A stretch of 64,000 nt of DNA, from assembly GCA_008802785.1 (NCBI GenBank), contig VUYT01000017.1, positions 186,001 to 250,000 on the forward strand, in the 5' to 3' direction. Source of the DNA: Symmetrospora coprosmae. Its lineage: Eukaryota > Basidiomycota > Cystobasidiomycetes > Symmetrosporaceae. Within the stretch, counting starts at the first letter, position 1, and every line of letters starts with the position of its first letter. The position numbers and the translations under genes were made by a program. Of the stretch, positions 52,573 to 64,000 are shown one piece after another. The notes below the pieces were generated by a model that saw only the letters and a list, made by a program, of their open reading frames with translations, had not been told where the DNA came from and made no database searches.

Positions 52573-53851
52573 ATGGACCCAGAGTGGGCGACAGCAGGGA
52601 ACGCCGTGGCAGTACCGTCGACGCTGCCGCCCTTGCACGTTTCTGCCGGAGGGGCACGTCCAGGTGGTGCAGGACTACTTGGGGGAGCAGGTATAGCAGG
52701 AATGGGAACCGACGCAGCCATGGAGAGCAAGCGCGACAAGCGGCGGCGCGAGATGGCGGACCGCGTCGAGCGGCACCGGCGCGACACGATTGACCGCAAG
52801 GACGAGATCTACCGCGACCTGCACAACTCGTACGGCCTCTCGCTGCAGGCCATCCTGTCGCAGCCGGAGCCGAGCCACCCAGAGTACCTGCTGCGCCTGC
52901 ACGCCATCTCGCTCCAGCGCGATGCCGCCGTCCTCGCCAGCCGGCTCGAGCACGAGTACGCCCGCGAGACGGCCAGGCAGCTCTACCACAGCGAGGTCGA
53001 GCGCGTAGAGGACGAGTACGAGGCGGCAAAGAAGGCGATACGCGAGAAGCTGCTCGAGGCGTGCGACGAGCGCGCCAAGAAACTGAGGGAGGAGAAGGAC
53101 AATCCAGAGATTGTCTCGCTGCTCCTCGAGGAAACGGCTGGTCTCGCCGGGGCTATTGGGGGCAGCAACGGGAAGCACTCGACGAGGAGGGGTCGTGGTG
53201 GTGTTGGCAGTACGGGCAGGGATGGCATGAATGGCGCCCTGAGTGGCGTGGGCACGCCTCTGCCAGGGGCCGGTGGCAGCAGCAGCAGCAGCGGCAATAA
53301 CGGCTTGGTGCCAAATAGCGGTGCGTGTGGGACTCTTCAGCAGCGTACTGTCAGCACTGTAGCTGACAGCCCGATCCACCATCCCAGGCATTGCGATATC
53401 AGGCGTCGCTCTGCCTTTTGCCGAGACCTCCTCCACATCCATGGGCAACTCGGCCTCATCTTCTGGCCATAGCGGCGGCGGCGCCCCGTCTGCAGCGCTG
53501 CAAGCCAACCTCTCCTCTTCACACATCAGCGATCCCTTCAACTACTCTCTCCTGCCGCACTCGCCCGCGCTGGCGCACAATGCGCTGCACCCGTCCATGC
53601 TGCTCCTGCAGCCGGGGAGCACGGCGCTCCTGCAGTCGCTCAAGACGGGGCACCACTACCACCACCAGCGGACGGCGGGCGGACGCACAAAAGCTGGGTA
53701 CCCGCCGAACGGCCTGCTCATTACACCGGGGACGTACACTGTGCTGGGCAAGAGCATTGCTGCGCTCAACGCGCTGCGCGCCGAGGAGATCCAGGACGAC
53801 ATGGAAGGGCTGCGCAAGAAGAAGCGGAGAGGGGCGGCGAGTGGCAAGTAG
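52573..53851 (+). CDS. SDS3: Sds3-like subunit of the Rpd3L histone deacetylase complex
   Basis: Two exons (52573-53320, 53403-53851) join in phase to 398 aa. Sds3/BRMS1-type proteins hold the Rpd3/Sin3 deacetylase complex together. Seen: a Gly-rich N terminus, then a long basic/acidic coiled coil (KRDKRRREMADRVERHRRD, KDEIYRDLHNSY, HPEYLLRLHAISLQRDAAV, RVEDEYEAAKKAIREKLLEA, DERAKKLREEKDN) in the order typical of the family. The C-terminal half is Ser/Gly/His-rich, with a conserved-looking GLLITPGTYTVLGKSIAALN and a final basic KKKRRG. The coiled-coil pattern is the main support, so the family call is good but not certain. Confidence 0.78.
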
Positions 53852-54370
53852 AGGGTGGATGCAGTGTGGGTGTGTATGGCAGTGTATGTTACGACAAGGG
53901 GAGCCGCCTGTTGTGATGCTCAAGCCATGGATCCAGTGCAATGTCGGACTGCGGTGCTGCTGCTGCACGTGGTCTCCCGCCGAACAGTACTACAGGCTCC
54001 GTGCGTTATGTCAGGAGGAAGCTGCGAGCAATCCTGTGTCATGCATCCCATGCTGTGTGGAGTACGCTCACCCGTGTCCGTGTCGCCGCTGCTGCTGCTG
54101 CCTTCCGTCTGTGGTGCTGCGGACACTTTGGGGTGCTGCGACTGCGGCTGACCCAGACGGGCTTCTCCTGCCCACCACTTCGAGCTCGCATACTCCATGT
54201 GCATAGCATAGCAGTACATAGCACACATAGTGTACGCACTGCACCATCTCCAGGCGGGTGAGCTTCGCCTCACCTCAAAAGGTGGCGTGTCGCTGCTGCT
54301 GATATCATGCTGATGATGGTGATGATGGCATCGCACAGGCAATGCAGTGCAGAGCAGCAACCGCATCAGG
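53852..54370. other. intergenic region, mannosyltransferase promoter side
   Basis: About 520 nt between two plus-strand genes. It holds CTG/TGC-rich stretches, and no gene is supported. Confidence 0.5.
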
Positions 54371-56889
54371 ATGACACAGTACAGCAATCCGAACCACCTC
54401 CACGTCCACCCTCATGCATCATCATCTCTGTCCGCTCACCTCCGCAGTGGCTGGTCCATCCTGCAGAGGCGACGCTTGCTTCCCTTGGCAGTCCTCGCCT
54501 TGCTCTCCGCTCTCTTCCTCCTGTCCAGCAGCAGCTCCCCCGCTACTTTCAACCCTTCATCCTACGGCCTGTCCCTGCCCGCCAGCGGGAACGGCTTTGC
54601 CCGGCTGCGAGGCATCTTTGTCCGCCCATCGCGGTACACGTCCTCAGCCGTGACGTCGTCCATCACGTCGGTCGACCACCATGCCCGCCGGGCGCAGAAC
54701 TGGCGCTCGCCCACCCCTGCCCTGCCGCTGGACGCGCCGCTCCACGCGCGCCTGCAGGACCTGTGGGATGCCCCGATCGAAGAGCCCGCGAACTGGGTCA
54801 AGCACAACAGCGCAACGTGCAGCCGCGAGCGCGTGAAGCAGGCGCAGAACGACTGGCTCACGCAGGAGATGGCGGGGACGTGGCACAGCCTCAACAGCTC
54901 GGACGTGCGCGGGTACAGGAAGCAGATGATCGACTACCTCGTCGAGGCCGACCGGCAGGGCCTCATGGACCCGAAGAAAGCGGGCTCCGGCAGAGGCCTC
55001 GTCTTCACCGCTGGTAACGCAGACACGTACTCGCGCGTGCTGCTCACCCTCAAGCTCATGAAAAAGTACTATCACGCGGCGCTCCCCTCGGAGATCTTTA
55101 GCTTTCCCGGTGAAGAGCCGCCCGCGGATCTGATACCGCAGTTTGCCGAGCTCAATGCCACGCTGCGTTACGTGGGTAGATCCGCGTCAGGTCTTGCTAT
55201 AGCATCGTAAGCTCTGACTTTCATCTGCTGACAACATGGCGACGACGCCCGCAGATCGAAGGAGCCTCGCGCGACACGTCCCGCACCAAGAACTACCAGA
55301 TCAAGTCGGACGCGATTGTTGCTTCGTCCTTTGCGGAGGTGCTGTACCTCGACTCAGACAACATGCCGTGCGGGTACCTGGGCGAGAGCGACGGCTCGTT
55401 CAACGCGAGCCTCATCAGAGAGCACGAGCTCCTCTGGAACGCGCCGAGCTACAAGCGGCTGGGCGCCATGTTCTGGCCGGACTACTGGAAGACTGGGCCC
55501 TTCAAGTGGGTCACTGCATCCGCACGATAGCATCCCCGAGCTCTAGCTTACTGTCCTTGGCGTCTCTGGATGATGTTAGCCCCATCTGGGGCATCATCGG
55601 GACTCAGTGCCGCGACGAGTGGGAGATGGAGGCGGGGCAGATCATGATTGACAAGCGGCGGCACATGGACGCGCTGCTTCTGTCCAACTGGATGCTCGAC
55701 GACTGGGAATTCTGGTTCAAGCTGTCGGACGGAGACAAGGACATCTTCCGTTTTGCGTTCCTGGCGGTGGGTGGACTGCGGTCAGGGTATGGCAAGCCAG
55801 TCCTTCGGGTGCTGATGCTGTCCTGATGCGCGCTTGATCGGCTTCAATGCTATGGCGCAGCTCCGGAAACGCTGGGCTGTCCCAGGCAGATACGTGGGCG
55901 CGGCTGCGCTGCCGGGGAACACCATGTCTGGCTTCTGCGGCCATGTGCGTCCGCTTATTCGCCAAAGGCCGCGACGCCGGCTTCTGTGAGGAGCACTTGC
56001 TGACCTTGGATCTGCTCTATTCGGGTCACGGCGCGCAGACCATGCTGCAGCACGACCACCTCGGCTTCCCAATGTTTGTGCATGCCAACTTGCTCAAGCA
56101 GATCCCAAGCGGCGTCGGGCGCGGGTTCACATGGGGGAGAACGCGGCAGACGGGCCTGTTCAACGGCGGGGATCCGCTAGTGGAGGGCGGGGAAGGGTCC
56201 GGGGACGTCGATGCGGACAGTGCGTTCTCTCGACCAGCCTTGTCCGCGTGCCATGCTGGCATTGTGAGATATCACGAAGCTGACTCTCACGTCCCTCGCG
56301 CGATGGTGGGCAGTGATCGCCAATGCGCGCTCTGACGGGACGGGCATCACGGCGTCCAAGAGCACGGGGGTGCGGTATCGCGCTGCGCTCGAGAGAGGCG
56401 TGTGGACGCGCTTCCATGGCGGGGCCGTCTCTGCGCTGTGAGCCGTACGATGCACGGCATCAGTGTTGTGTCACTGGTCTGATTGGGCCCCGTCGACTGA
56501 CTGAGAATCGGTATGCATGAACTTTGGCAGCTGCGTCGACATGCATTGGGACGATCCGCGCACGAAGGCTGAAAAAGCGGATGACATGGCGTACGAGCTT
56601 GCGCACCCTGTCAAGGACGACAACGGCAAGACGGTCGAGGCAAAAGGGATGATTACGCATGGCAAGGGCAGCGACGGGGATGCTATCGAGATTGACTGGT
56701 CGATCAACCCGGTGATTGTGAGTGAGGAGGAGGTCCGCTGGTTCTGATGTGGTCTGATCTGTGCTGACGCTCAGTACCTCTCCACCTGTGTCTCAGGTCG
56801 GGCTGTGGGGCAACGAGCCGCGTCTCCAGGATTTCGAAAAGCACTTTTACGACGAAGGGGGCAAGCCCAATGCGCGCGGCTTCACTTAG
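54371..56889 (+). CDS. alpha-1,2-mannosyltransferase, MNN2 family
   Basis: Eight exons (54371-55171, 55255-55505, 55580-55766, 55861-55944, 56039-56219, 56314-56437, 56531-56717, 56797-56889) join in phase to 635 aa. Enzymes of this family add alpha-1,2-mannose to outer chains in the Golgi lumen. A type II signal anchor (LLPLAVLALLSALFLLS) follows a short cytosolic tail. The catalytic part shows GLVFTAGNADTYSRVLLTLK, EIFSFPGEE, TKNYQIKSDAIVASSFAEV, the metal-binding YLDSDNMP, GAMFWPDYWKTGP, PIWGIIGTQCRDEWEMEAGQ, and LHPGF-like QHDHLGFPMFVHANLLKQI. It ends LWGNEPRLQDFEKHFYDE. An upstream in-frame ATG at 54347 would add eight residues. Confidence 0.92.
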
Positions 56890-57143
56890 ACGAGAGTAGA
56901 GCACATACACGCGAAACCACACGTTTAGCTGTACTGTACCTTCATCCACACCTGATCGTGTATCAGTTCCTCTCCGAGTCCTCCCTCCCTCTCCAGCAGT
57001 CACGTGGGTTCGCGCCGACGTGTTTACTATTTGAATGGTGGCAAATTAGGGGGTGGACCCTAGGGAGAGGAGGATCCCGTTCCACTTCGCCAGGCTCTTG
57101 CTTCTCGGCCCACGCATAGCAGAGACGACGACGGGAGAGGAGG

Positions 57144-60100
57144 ATGTTTGATACTCCCACTCCGCCGTCGCAGTCGTACTCGCACGTCTACGAGGGAGCG
57201 GGAGGAGGAGGAGCAGGAGGAGCGGTGGGGGCACTGCTGCAGACCTCCCTCAAGCCGCGGTTCGCAATGGGGACGACGGCGACAGCGACGACGACGACGA
57301 ACAAGACGCCATTCAAGAATGTCACATCCACGCCAGGGATGCCAAAGAGCCGCCTGAATGAGCGCATCAATGTGACGGACGACGACGACGACGGCGACGA
57401 GTACGACTCGACCTTCACCGCGTCCGAGCTTGGGGGTGACAACAACAAGCAGCAGCAGCAGCATCCGACAACGTACAACGGGCAATCTCGCTATGCAGGA
57501 GGGATGGACGTGGACGACATCGAGAACCGTCGTCCAGCAGGTGCAACTGCCTCGCGCAATGCGAACCGCTCTCTGGGATACGGGGACGCTGGGAGGTGGC
57601 TCGGGCTGGGAAAGGCAGAGGAGAGGGAACGGTTCGCCGACCTCGACAGCAGCAACAGACGGCAACAGCAGCACCAGCGCAGAACGACGGCACGCGTAGA
57701 CGAGTACAGCGACGTCACAGACTCGTCCTCAACCTCATCGTCTGCTGGTCGGACCCGCCAACGAGCCGCGGCCGCGCGTGCCGGCTCGGTGTCGGTATCG
57801 GCGTCGGCGTCGAGCGAGGACGACCAGGAAGACGACGTCCTCTCTGCCCGACTGGGACTGCACAGACCAACACTCACCACAACTACAGATGCACATGCTC
57901 ACGTCCAGCGTTCACCCTTTGGCGCCTATGGCGTCAGCAGCAACACCAGCAAGTCGGCCTTCGACGGCATGGCGCGCGAGCTCCGCAGGGAGTTTGAGCG
58001 GATCATGGACAGCGGCAAGAAGGCAACTCCCGTCGCTGCCATCGCATCTGGCAGCTCACCGTCAAGAATGACGATGAACTACGCTCCGTCGAGCACGGCT
58101 GGCGGCGCTCCACCGTCTCCTGCCCGGCCGCAGCAGCAGCAGCAGCAGCAGGCCGCACAGAGGTACTCGCTCCAGCCTGTCGCACCGGCAACTCTGCACC
58201 AGCAACATCATCAGCCCTCGAGTTCACTCCCGCGAGGCGTACAGCCGCCCTCCACCTCGTACTCGCAAGCGCAAGCCAAGAGACCCATTACCATCCCCGC
58301 ACAGCGCCCAGCACCCGCGCGCGCCGACAGCACGCCCACCACGCTGCGGACCCTTCCTCCGCAGCGTGAGCAGCAGCAGCGGCCCATCTCGCCCTTCCAC
58401 ATCAACCCGAACTCGTCCTTTGCACCGAGCTCGGGGATCCTTCCGCCCAATAACACCCGCGCGACGGGCCGGTCTGCGTCTCCGGCCGCACCGCCGGTGC
58501 AGCAGCAGCATCAGCAAGGTCAACCGGCACGGCAGGTACAGCGGGAGCATACCCGGCAGGCGTCTCTCTCGTACGCACAGCCCCAGTCTCTCGCTCAAGG
58601 ACGCTCTTTGCGCCACGAGAGCTTCTCGGGCCCCGCCGCGACCGGCATCAACGACAAGCGGCAGCTGGCTCTCGCAGATTCAGACGACCCGTACTCGTAC
58701 TCTCCCTTGCGCGTGCCGGACATCACCGGCCTCACAGAGGGCCTGACCTCGCCGAGCCGCGCGACGTCCGGCCCGTCATCGCACCGCGAGCTGCCGCACC
58801 GACATTCGAGCCAGAACCACGGCTCGCCGGGCGTGAGGTCCAGGCACAACAGCCGGCCGAAAGAAGGTGAGGAGCGCCATGTGACACCGGATTGACCAGA
58901 CTGCATGTACCCGAGGCACGAGCTGATGCCTTACTGGATCACGACCCGACGTTTGCCGCCCGCATCCAGACCCGGCACTCTCGGCAGCCCTCACAGGCCT
59001 CCGACAGCGTCTCGAGGCGCTCGAGACCGAGAACGCCCGCTCAGAAGCCAAAGTTGCAGAGCTAGAGGACAAGCTCGAGGAGCGAAATGAGCCGTCGGCC
59101 CCGCGCAATACTCGGGAGGATGGTGCGTACAGCGCTTCGTACCGATAGCGCGATGAGGTGACGGACCCGCTGACGTGTGCTCTCTGTGGGCTGTGGACTG
59201 GGCAGAGCTCGTTGGCGCACTCAAGGCGGAGATTGAGCGGCTGCAGGGCTCGATCGAGCAGCACTCGGCAGCGCTCGCCCAGCTCCAGCAGCAGCAGCAG
59301 CAGCAGGGCTTCTCCGCGCTGGACGCGCACCGTCCTGCAAATGCCGGGACTGACGCCTATCGCCGCGTGACGCAGAGCTGGACAGACGAGTTCCTCCAGC
59401 TCCGGGATGCCCTTACGAGTCTCGCTGAGCAGGTCACGGAGGTCAAGAAAGTGCTCGAGGAGGTTCTGCAGAGCGTGCGCCGCCCTGCGCTTGAGCAGCT
59501 CGTCGAGAGAGGAGAAGTGCTGGACGATCCGCGCGATAGAGAGCTTCTGCGCCCTGGAAGTCGACAGGGAGGCCACGGGCCTCATGACAGACCTACAAGC
59601 AACAGTAATGGCTTCAGCACCAAAGAACGGATGGGAAGCTACGGCGGCGCAGGCCAACCGTACAGAGAGCGTCAGCCATCTGCTCGGCAGGATCAGCGTC
59701 GGGTCCTGCCAGGAGCTAGCTGGGCCACACGGCATCACAGCGAGCCGCCCGCAGGCGCTGGCAGTGGATATCCTCACGCCCCTGGCTATCTAGGCCCGCT
59801 GCACGCCGCACATGAGCACGAGCAAAAGCAACAGTCCCGCCCAGCCCAAAGTGCATCGCAACCTGCGCGTGCGGCGTCCGCTCCGCCTCCTGCAGCTATA
59901 GCCCATCGCGTTCTCCGACAGCCCTCATACACCGCACATCCAGCAGCTGCTCCGACTGTGAACGCAAATGCCGAGCCACTTCTCGACCGAGCAGAGCGTA
60001 TCCTCTCGACTCTTCCGCCGCCGCTCGACGCACACGCCAGTGCGGCATGCGAGATTTGCAGGCAGCGAGCCGCTTCGCCTACGCACGGGCACGGGCAGGA

Positions 60101-60688
60101 TGCAGATTTTGGCAACCAGGATGAGATCGAGGCGTTTGAGTCGAGCCACAGGGCGGACCGGGCACAGCCGCGCCTCTACAGGCAGCCGCATCAACACCCG
60201 CACCAGCATCACCGGGCTGAGAGAGCCGAGCTGCCCATGCAGACGGTCATCACTCGCGCGCTGCGGGATCTGGAGGACGACTTTGCAGTGCACAAGCGGT
60301 GAGTCCCGGAACTTGGCGCTAGTGCGCCTGTGTACTATAACGCGGCTGACACGCATCCTATATGATATGCACGCACGCAGGATCTTCATCGAACTCTCGG
60401 ATGAATACAAGACGATGGACCCAGCCACGCCAGACGTCGGGAAGCGCAGAATCCTCGCAAGCCACTTGAAGGAATCGGTAGACGTCTTGGAGCTCAAGGT
60501 GAGTTGAGACAAAGAGGCCACTCCGTCACATAGACAGGACACTGACATGACGAGCCGGTTGCTGCGCACAGGCCGACGAGATTAAGCGCTTGTACGACCT
60601 GCTGCACTATCGAGGGGAGCTCGAGCGATCCCAGGAGGCAGATCGCATTCAGACGCTGGCGCAAGAGCTGAGACAGCGTTACCAGTAG
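57144..60688 (+). CDS. C-terminal Cep57/Ppc89-like spindle pole body protein
   Basis: Five exons (57144-58866, 58970-59122, 59206-60298, 60381-60498, 60572-60688) join in phase to 1,067 aa. The protein is probably a microtubule-organising-centre component similar to fission yeast Ppc89. Seen: a 570-residue low-complexity Ser/Gln-rich N terminus, then coiled coil (LTGLRQRLEALETENARSE, LVGALKAEIERLQGSIEQH, LAEQVTEVKKVLEEVLQ). A further disordered stretch leads to a C-terminal Cep57-type microtubule-binding domain: LEDDFAVHKRIFIELSDEYK, GKRRILASHLKESVDVLELK, EIKRLYDLLHYRGELE. The two CHIC-like Cys around CEICRQRA may form a small metal site. The domain was recognised from memory. Confidence 0.82.
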
Positions 60689-60979
60689 TGGCGCTGCCAG
60701 AGCCTGCATGCTTACCCGTATCAGTACCCACCGCTTGCTAGGAGTACCTTGTACTGCTAACCCCGTCATGTTCGCTTCGACACATGCTCATGCTCATGCC
60801 TTACGGCTCTCTTAGACAGCCGGTAATACAGGTCACTCATTGCAGTTCTACAACAACAGCTCGCTGGGCCACGTCACAGCAAGTCCTGGCTAGTGCTATC
60901 GTGCAAAGTAATCTTTCTTCTCTGCTTCATAGCTCCACTATCTGTCACCGGCCACCTGGGGAGGTATAGAGAGAGTGCG

Positions 60980-63900
60980 TCAATGCAAGGCACCTCCTAG
61001 GTGAAGAGACGGGAGTGATTTGACACTCACGCGCTCGAAGAATTGGCGGAGGGTCTCGCTCAGGACGTCTGGAAGTGACTCGACATCCCGGAGCACGACA
61101 TAGTAGTCGAACGGGAAGGCGTCCATGTATCGCTCCATCTGGAGCTCGAGGTTGCCGTCCTTGCCTCGCACGTAAGAGACCGAGTTCATCGAAAGGATCG
61201 AGTTGGTATTGCGCTTCTTTTGAATAGCCGCGCCAGCTGTGTTGTCCTTTGCCACTGACTGTGGCTGCTGGTGCAGGGAGTCGACAACGACGAAGACGAC
61301 CATGACCTTCTGCTCTGTCGCCTTGCGGAGGAGCGCGCGCAGGTCGTCCAGATCCTGGCAGATGCCATCAGATATGATGATCTCGAGCTGCCAGAGATTG
61401 GTAGACGAGCCGCGCCGGTTCTCTCGCGCTGCAGACAGCCTCTCCAGACTGCGCTCAAGCAAACGCCGGACATCGGTACTGCGCTGTCCGAACGTGAAGG
61501 CATCGACAATCTTGGTTCCGATGACATCCGACACGGGGCCGTCCTCGAAGCGGTGGATGAAGTCGACCGTTTCACCGAAGCGGCAGACGGAGATCTCGCC
61601 CACTTCTAGGCGGGTGAGAGATTGGCACACGAGCGCCAATGTCTGGTAGGCGAGGTGCACGGAGTGCGAGTCGGACATTGAGCGGGAGTCGTCCAGAGAA
61701 AGCAGGATTTGGTACTCTCGCTGGCTGGGTCGCGTTCGGCGCAGCCAAATCTTGTCTTTCGTGAAGTCGGAAGCGATGTAGGGGATGATCTTTTTCATGT
61801 TGAGACGCTTGCCGGTACGGTAGTCACCCTTGAGGCGCGTTGCCAGCGTGGGCTCGAGAATCAGACGCAAGGACTCGGTGAGCGAGAAAGACAGGTCGCG
61901 AGTGAGACTCTCGTAGAGGCGCCAGACTTCGTCCGATGGCAGCGAAGATCGTCCCTCTTCGTACCAATGCTGGAGCTGTTGGCTGATGGCGGGTGCGTCG
62001 AGGTCCTCCTCTTCTTCATCCGGAGTAGGCTCACGTTGGCGTCCGGAAGAGTCTTCATCCATCTCTTCCAGGCGCTTTCGTCGCTCCTCCTCCTTCTCCG
62101 AATCGGGCCCTCCACGTTCCTCGTCCTGGTCTTTGTCGTCTTGCATAGCTTTATCGGGGATTTGGTGCACCTGTGTCCTGTCCTGAACGGACGGGTTGAC
62201 CATCTCTTCGACTTCCATGGCCTCGAAGTCGTCGACCATTCTGTTCTCGTCCATCTGCTGGCCCGCTTGCTTTGCATCCTCCTCGTCCGCAGCTCCGCTT
62301 GCTTGCAGTGTTACGTCTTCGTCCGCATTCTGCGTGTACTCGATGTCCTTCGTGTCGTCAATGAGCGTATCTTCCTTGGCGTTCGTCTGATCAGACGTCT
62401 CCAGGGCATCTGGAATGGCTTCAAGGCGTCGCATCCAGGCTTTTGAGGCGTCGCCCAGATCGCGGCGTTGCTCTTCCGGCTGGACAGTATCCCCGCCCTC
62501 TTGATCATCGGCGTCTTCTGAAGCCTTGTTTTCGGCCTGCTGGATCTCTTGCGAATTGGACGTGTTTGCGTCTGGCATAGCTTCGGATCGACCGGATGCG
62601 CTGCGATCCTGTTGCCTCGCCCGCTCCCGTCGACCTGCCTTGCCCGCGTCAGCCTGACCCGCTTGGCCAGAAGGCGCGTCCATCTCCATATCGCCCGGCG
62701 TCTCGTCTTGATCGCCGTCCTTCTCGCGCTTCTCGTCCTCGGTCGGCAGAGTTGATGCGGAAGGGGCATCGCCTCCAGAAGTCCCAGCGTCCCCGCCTGA
62801 CGTGTGCTGCATGGCTTCTTCTTCTTCTGTGTCTGGCTGGTCACCATCTGCTTGAGGTTGTGGAGAGCCCGCGACTTCCTGCTTATCCTCTTCATTCCCG
62901 GCACCTTCAGACATTCCATCGTCGTTGTCATCTCGGTGGCCGTCAGGGCCTGAGGACACACACGTGCTTCTTCGTTAGCATGGCATGCATCAATAAGCTC
63001 AGGCGCTCGCTGCTCACCTTCTAGCTCGCCGTCCATTGCGAGATCCTCCTCGTCCTCCTGCTCGTTTTCCTTGTCGGGCTGCGCATCAAGTTGAAGATCA
63101 TCTGGCAGGTCCAGAGCTTGAGTCTCGTTGTCTAGGTTGGGCATTTCCTGCCTTTCCCTATCCTCCACCTGCTCGCCATTCTCGTCCTCTCCAGGCTCGT
63201 GCTCGGGCTGGACTTCCATGTCTTCGGGAGCATCTGCCTGTTCATCCGCACTTTCTTCCTCCTTCTCCGTCTGGTCACCGTTGGCATCAATATCGTTATC
63301 GCCGACCTGATCCTCCTTCTTCTTTTCTTCCTTCTTGTGAGGTTTGTCATCCTGCCTGGTGCCCATCTCGGGGTCGCCGCTTTGTTCAGCCTGCTGGTCA
63401 GTCTGCTCGTCCGTCTCCTCAGGCTCCTCCTTCTTGTCATCTCCGCCCCAGAACTTGTCGTCGACAGCTCCTGGATCCAGAGGATCGACCTTGCCAACTT
63501 CCTCTTGGACATCGTCCTCCTCTCCGTCCTCCTCATCCTGGTCACCGTCCTGTTCGTCGTTCTCGTCTTCAGGAACGTCTTCCGTACGTCCGCCAAAATC
63601 GTCGGTCATGTCGACTGCAGCATCGTCTTTCTTATCCTGCTGCTCGGGCTGTTTGTCGTCCTCATCCTGATCATCCTGATCTTGAAGCCCTTCGACCTGC
63701 TCTTCGCCTTCGATTTCATTGCTGACGTTCTTGTCCCCTTTGCCCGCTCCCATACCCGTTCCCTCGCTGGTCTGCCCCTCGCCGCCTGACTGTGTCTCGC
63801 CTTCAGAAGGTTTACAGAAGCCTTCGTCAGCAAGCGTGAGCATCAATCCGACCAAGACGTGGCAGAACTTGAGGAGAGAGCGATGCCAGGCGAAATAAGC

Positions 63901-64000
63901 GAAGATATGCTGCTCGAGCAGGGACAAGTACGCTTGCAGTACGGGCATCACCCTGTCCATATGTGGAGCACGTTACATGATTAGCTTCAGACTGAAGACT
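60980..64000 (-). CDS. MDN1: midasin, C-terminal part (5' end outside the window)
   Basis: Visible minus-strand exons are about 63951-63018 and 62949-60980. The gene runs off the right edge. Midasin is the giant AAA-type ATPase that strips assembly factors from pre-60S ribosomal particles. The part seen starts in the helical linker (LEQHIFAYFAWHRSLLKF, EGFCKPSE). About 480 residues of Asp/Glu-rich tail follow, then the MIDAS/VWA domain with metal-binding DDSRSMS, WLRRTRPSQREYQILLSLD upstream, ISVCRFGE, FTFGQRSTDVRRLLE and IIISDGICQDLDD. The end is unusual: after the family-typical LRQFFER the frame runs on for 14 residues (VSVKSLPSLHLGGALH). A GTGAGT donor at that point suggests a last intron or an alternative end. 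Confidence 0.93.

Noticed and set aside
57060-57674. Minus-strand frame opposite the Ppc89-like N terminus
   Set aside because: Low-complexity antisense shadow with no splice support.
61709-62446. Long plus-strand open frame opposite MDN1
   Set aside because: It is antisense to the acidic tail and VWA region, with the leucine-rich composition expected from reading Asp/Glu codons backwards.
63199-63789. Leucine/valine-rich plus-strand frame looking like a membrane protein
   Set aside because: Antisense shadow of the GAC/GAG-rich midasin tail. The hydrophobicity is an artefact.

Overview
The window is a gene-dense, GC-rich stretch of a fungal nuclear genome. Genes lie on both strands. They carry short GT-AG introns (mostly 50-130 nt), and nearly all exon joins close in phase, so many gene models below are exact to the base. 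The gene set points to a basidiomycete: a FAN1 nuclease, a Cep57/Ppc89-type spindle pole protein, a GH9 glucanase, a DM9-domain protein, a CaMKK-type kinase and Mpe1 with a DWNN domain. Ustilaginomycotina is my best guess, by inference only. No virus-like element, rRNA or tRNA gene was recognised.

Left part (1-15 kb): a HyuA-only 5-oxoprolinase (+), an unusual GAPDH (+), Mpe1 of the cleavage/polyadenylation factor (-), mitochondrial succinyl-CoA ligase beta (-), a BMT6-like 25S rRNA methyltransferase (+) and a rhomboid protease (+).

Middle (15-44 kb): copy A of an unrecognised gene family (+), a very large CaMKK/Ssp1-like kinase (+), an SV2-type MFS transporter (-), TAF6 (+), FAN1 (-), a small DM9 protein (+), glutathione reductase (-), a GH9 endoglucanase (-), an RPA34-like RNA polymerase I subunit (-) and an NAD-dependent epimerase/dehydratase (-).

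Right part (44-64 kb): copies B and C of the unrecognised family lie in tandem (+). Each is followed by sequence from the 3' end of APN2: a decayed fragment after B, and the intact AP endonuclease gene (-) after C. Then come an SDS3-like deacetylase-complex subunit (+), an MNN2-type mannosyltransferase (+), a Ppc89/Cep57-like protein (+) and the C-terminal part of midasin (MDN1, -), which runs off the right edge.

The most novel content is the A/B/C family. It has three members in one 64-kb window, each driven by a related TATA promoter block. All three share a four-exon 5' architecture with conserved phases, two related helical-looking C-terminal modules and an SP/RS-rich linker and tail. I recognise no known domain in it. 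The B-C pair arose by a local duplication that also copied the zinc-finger end of APN2. The DM9 gene has a similar core promoter.
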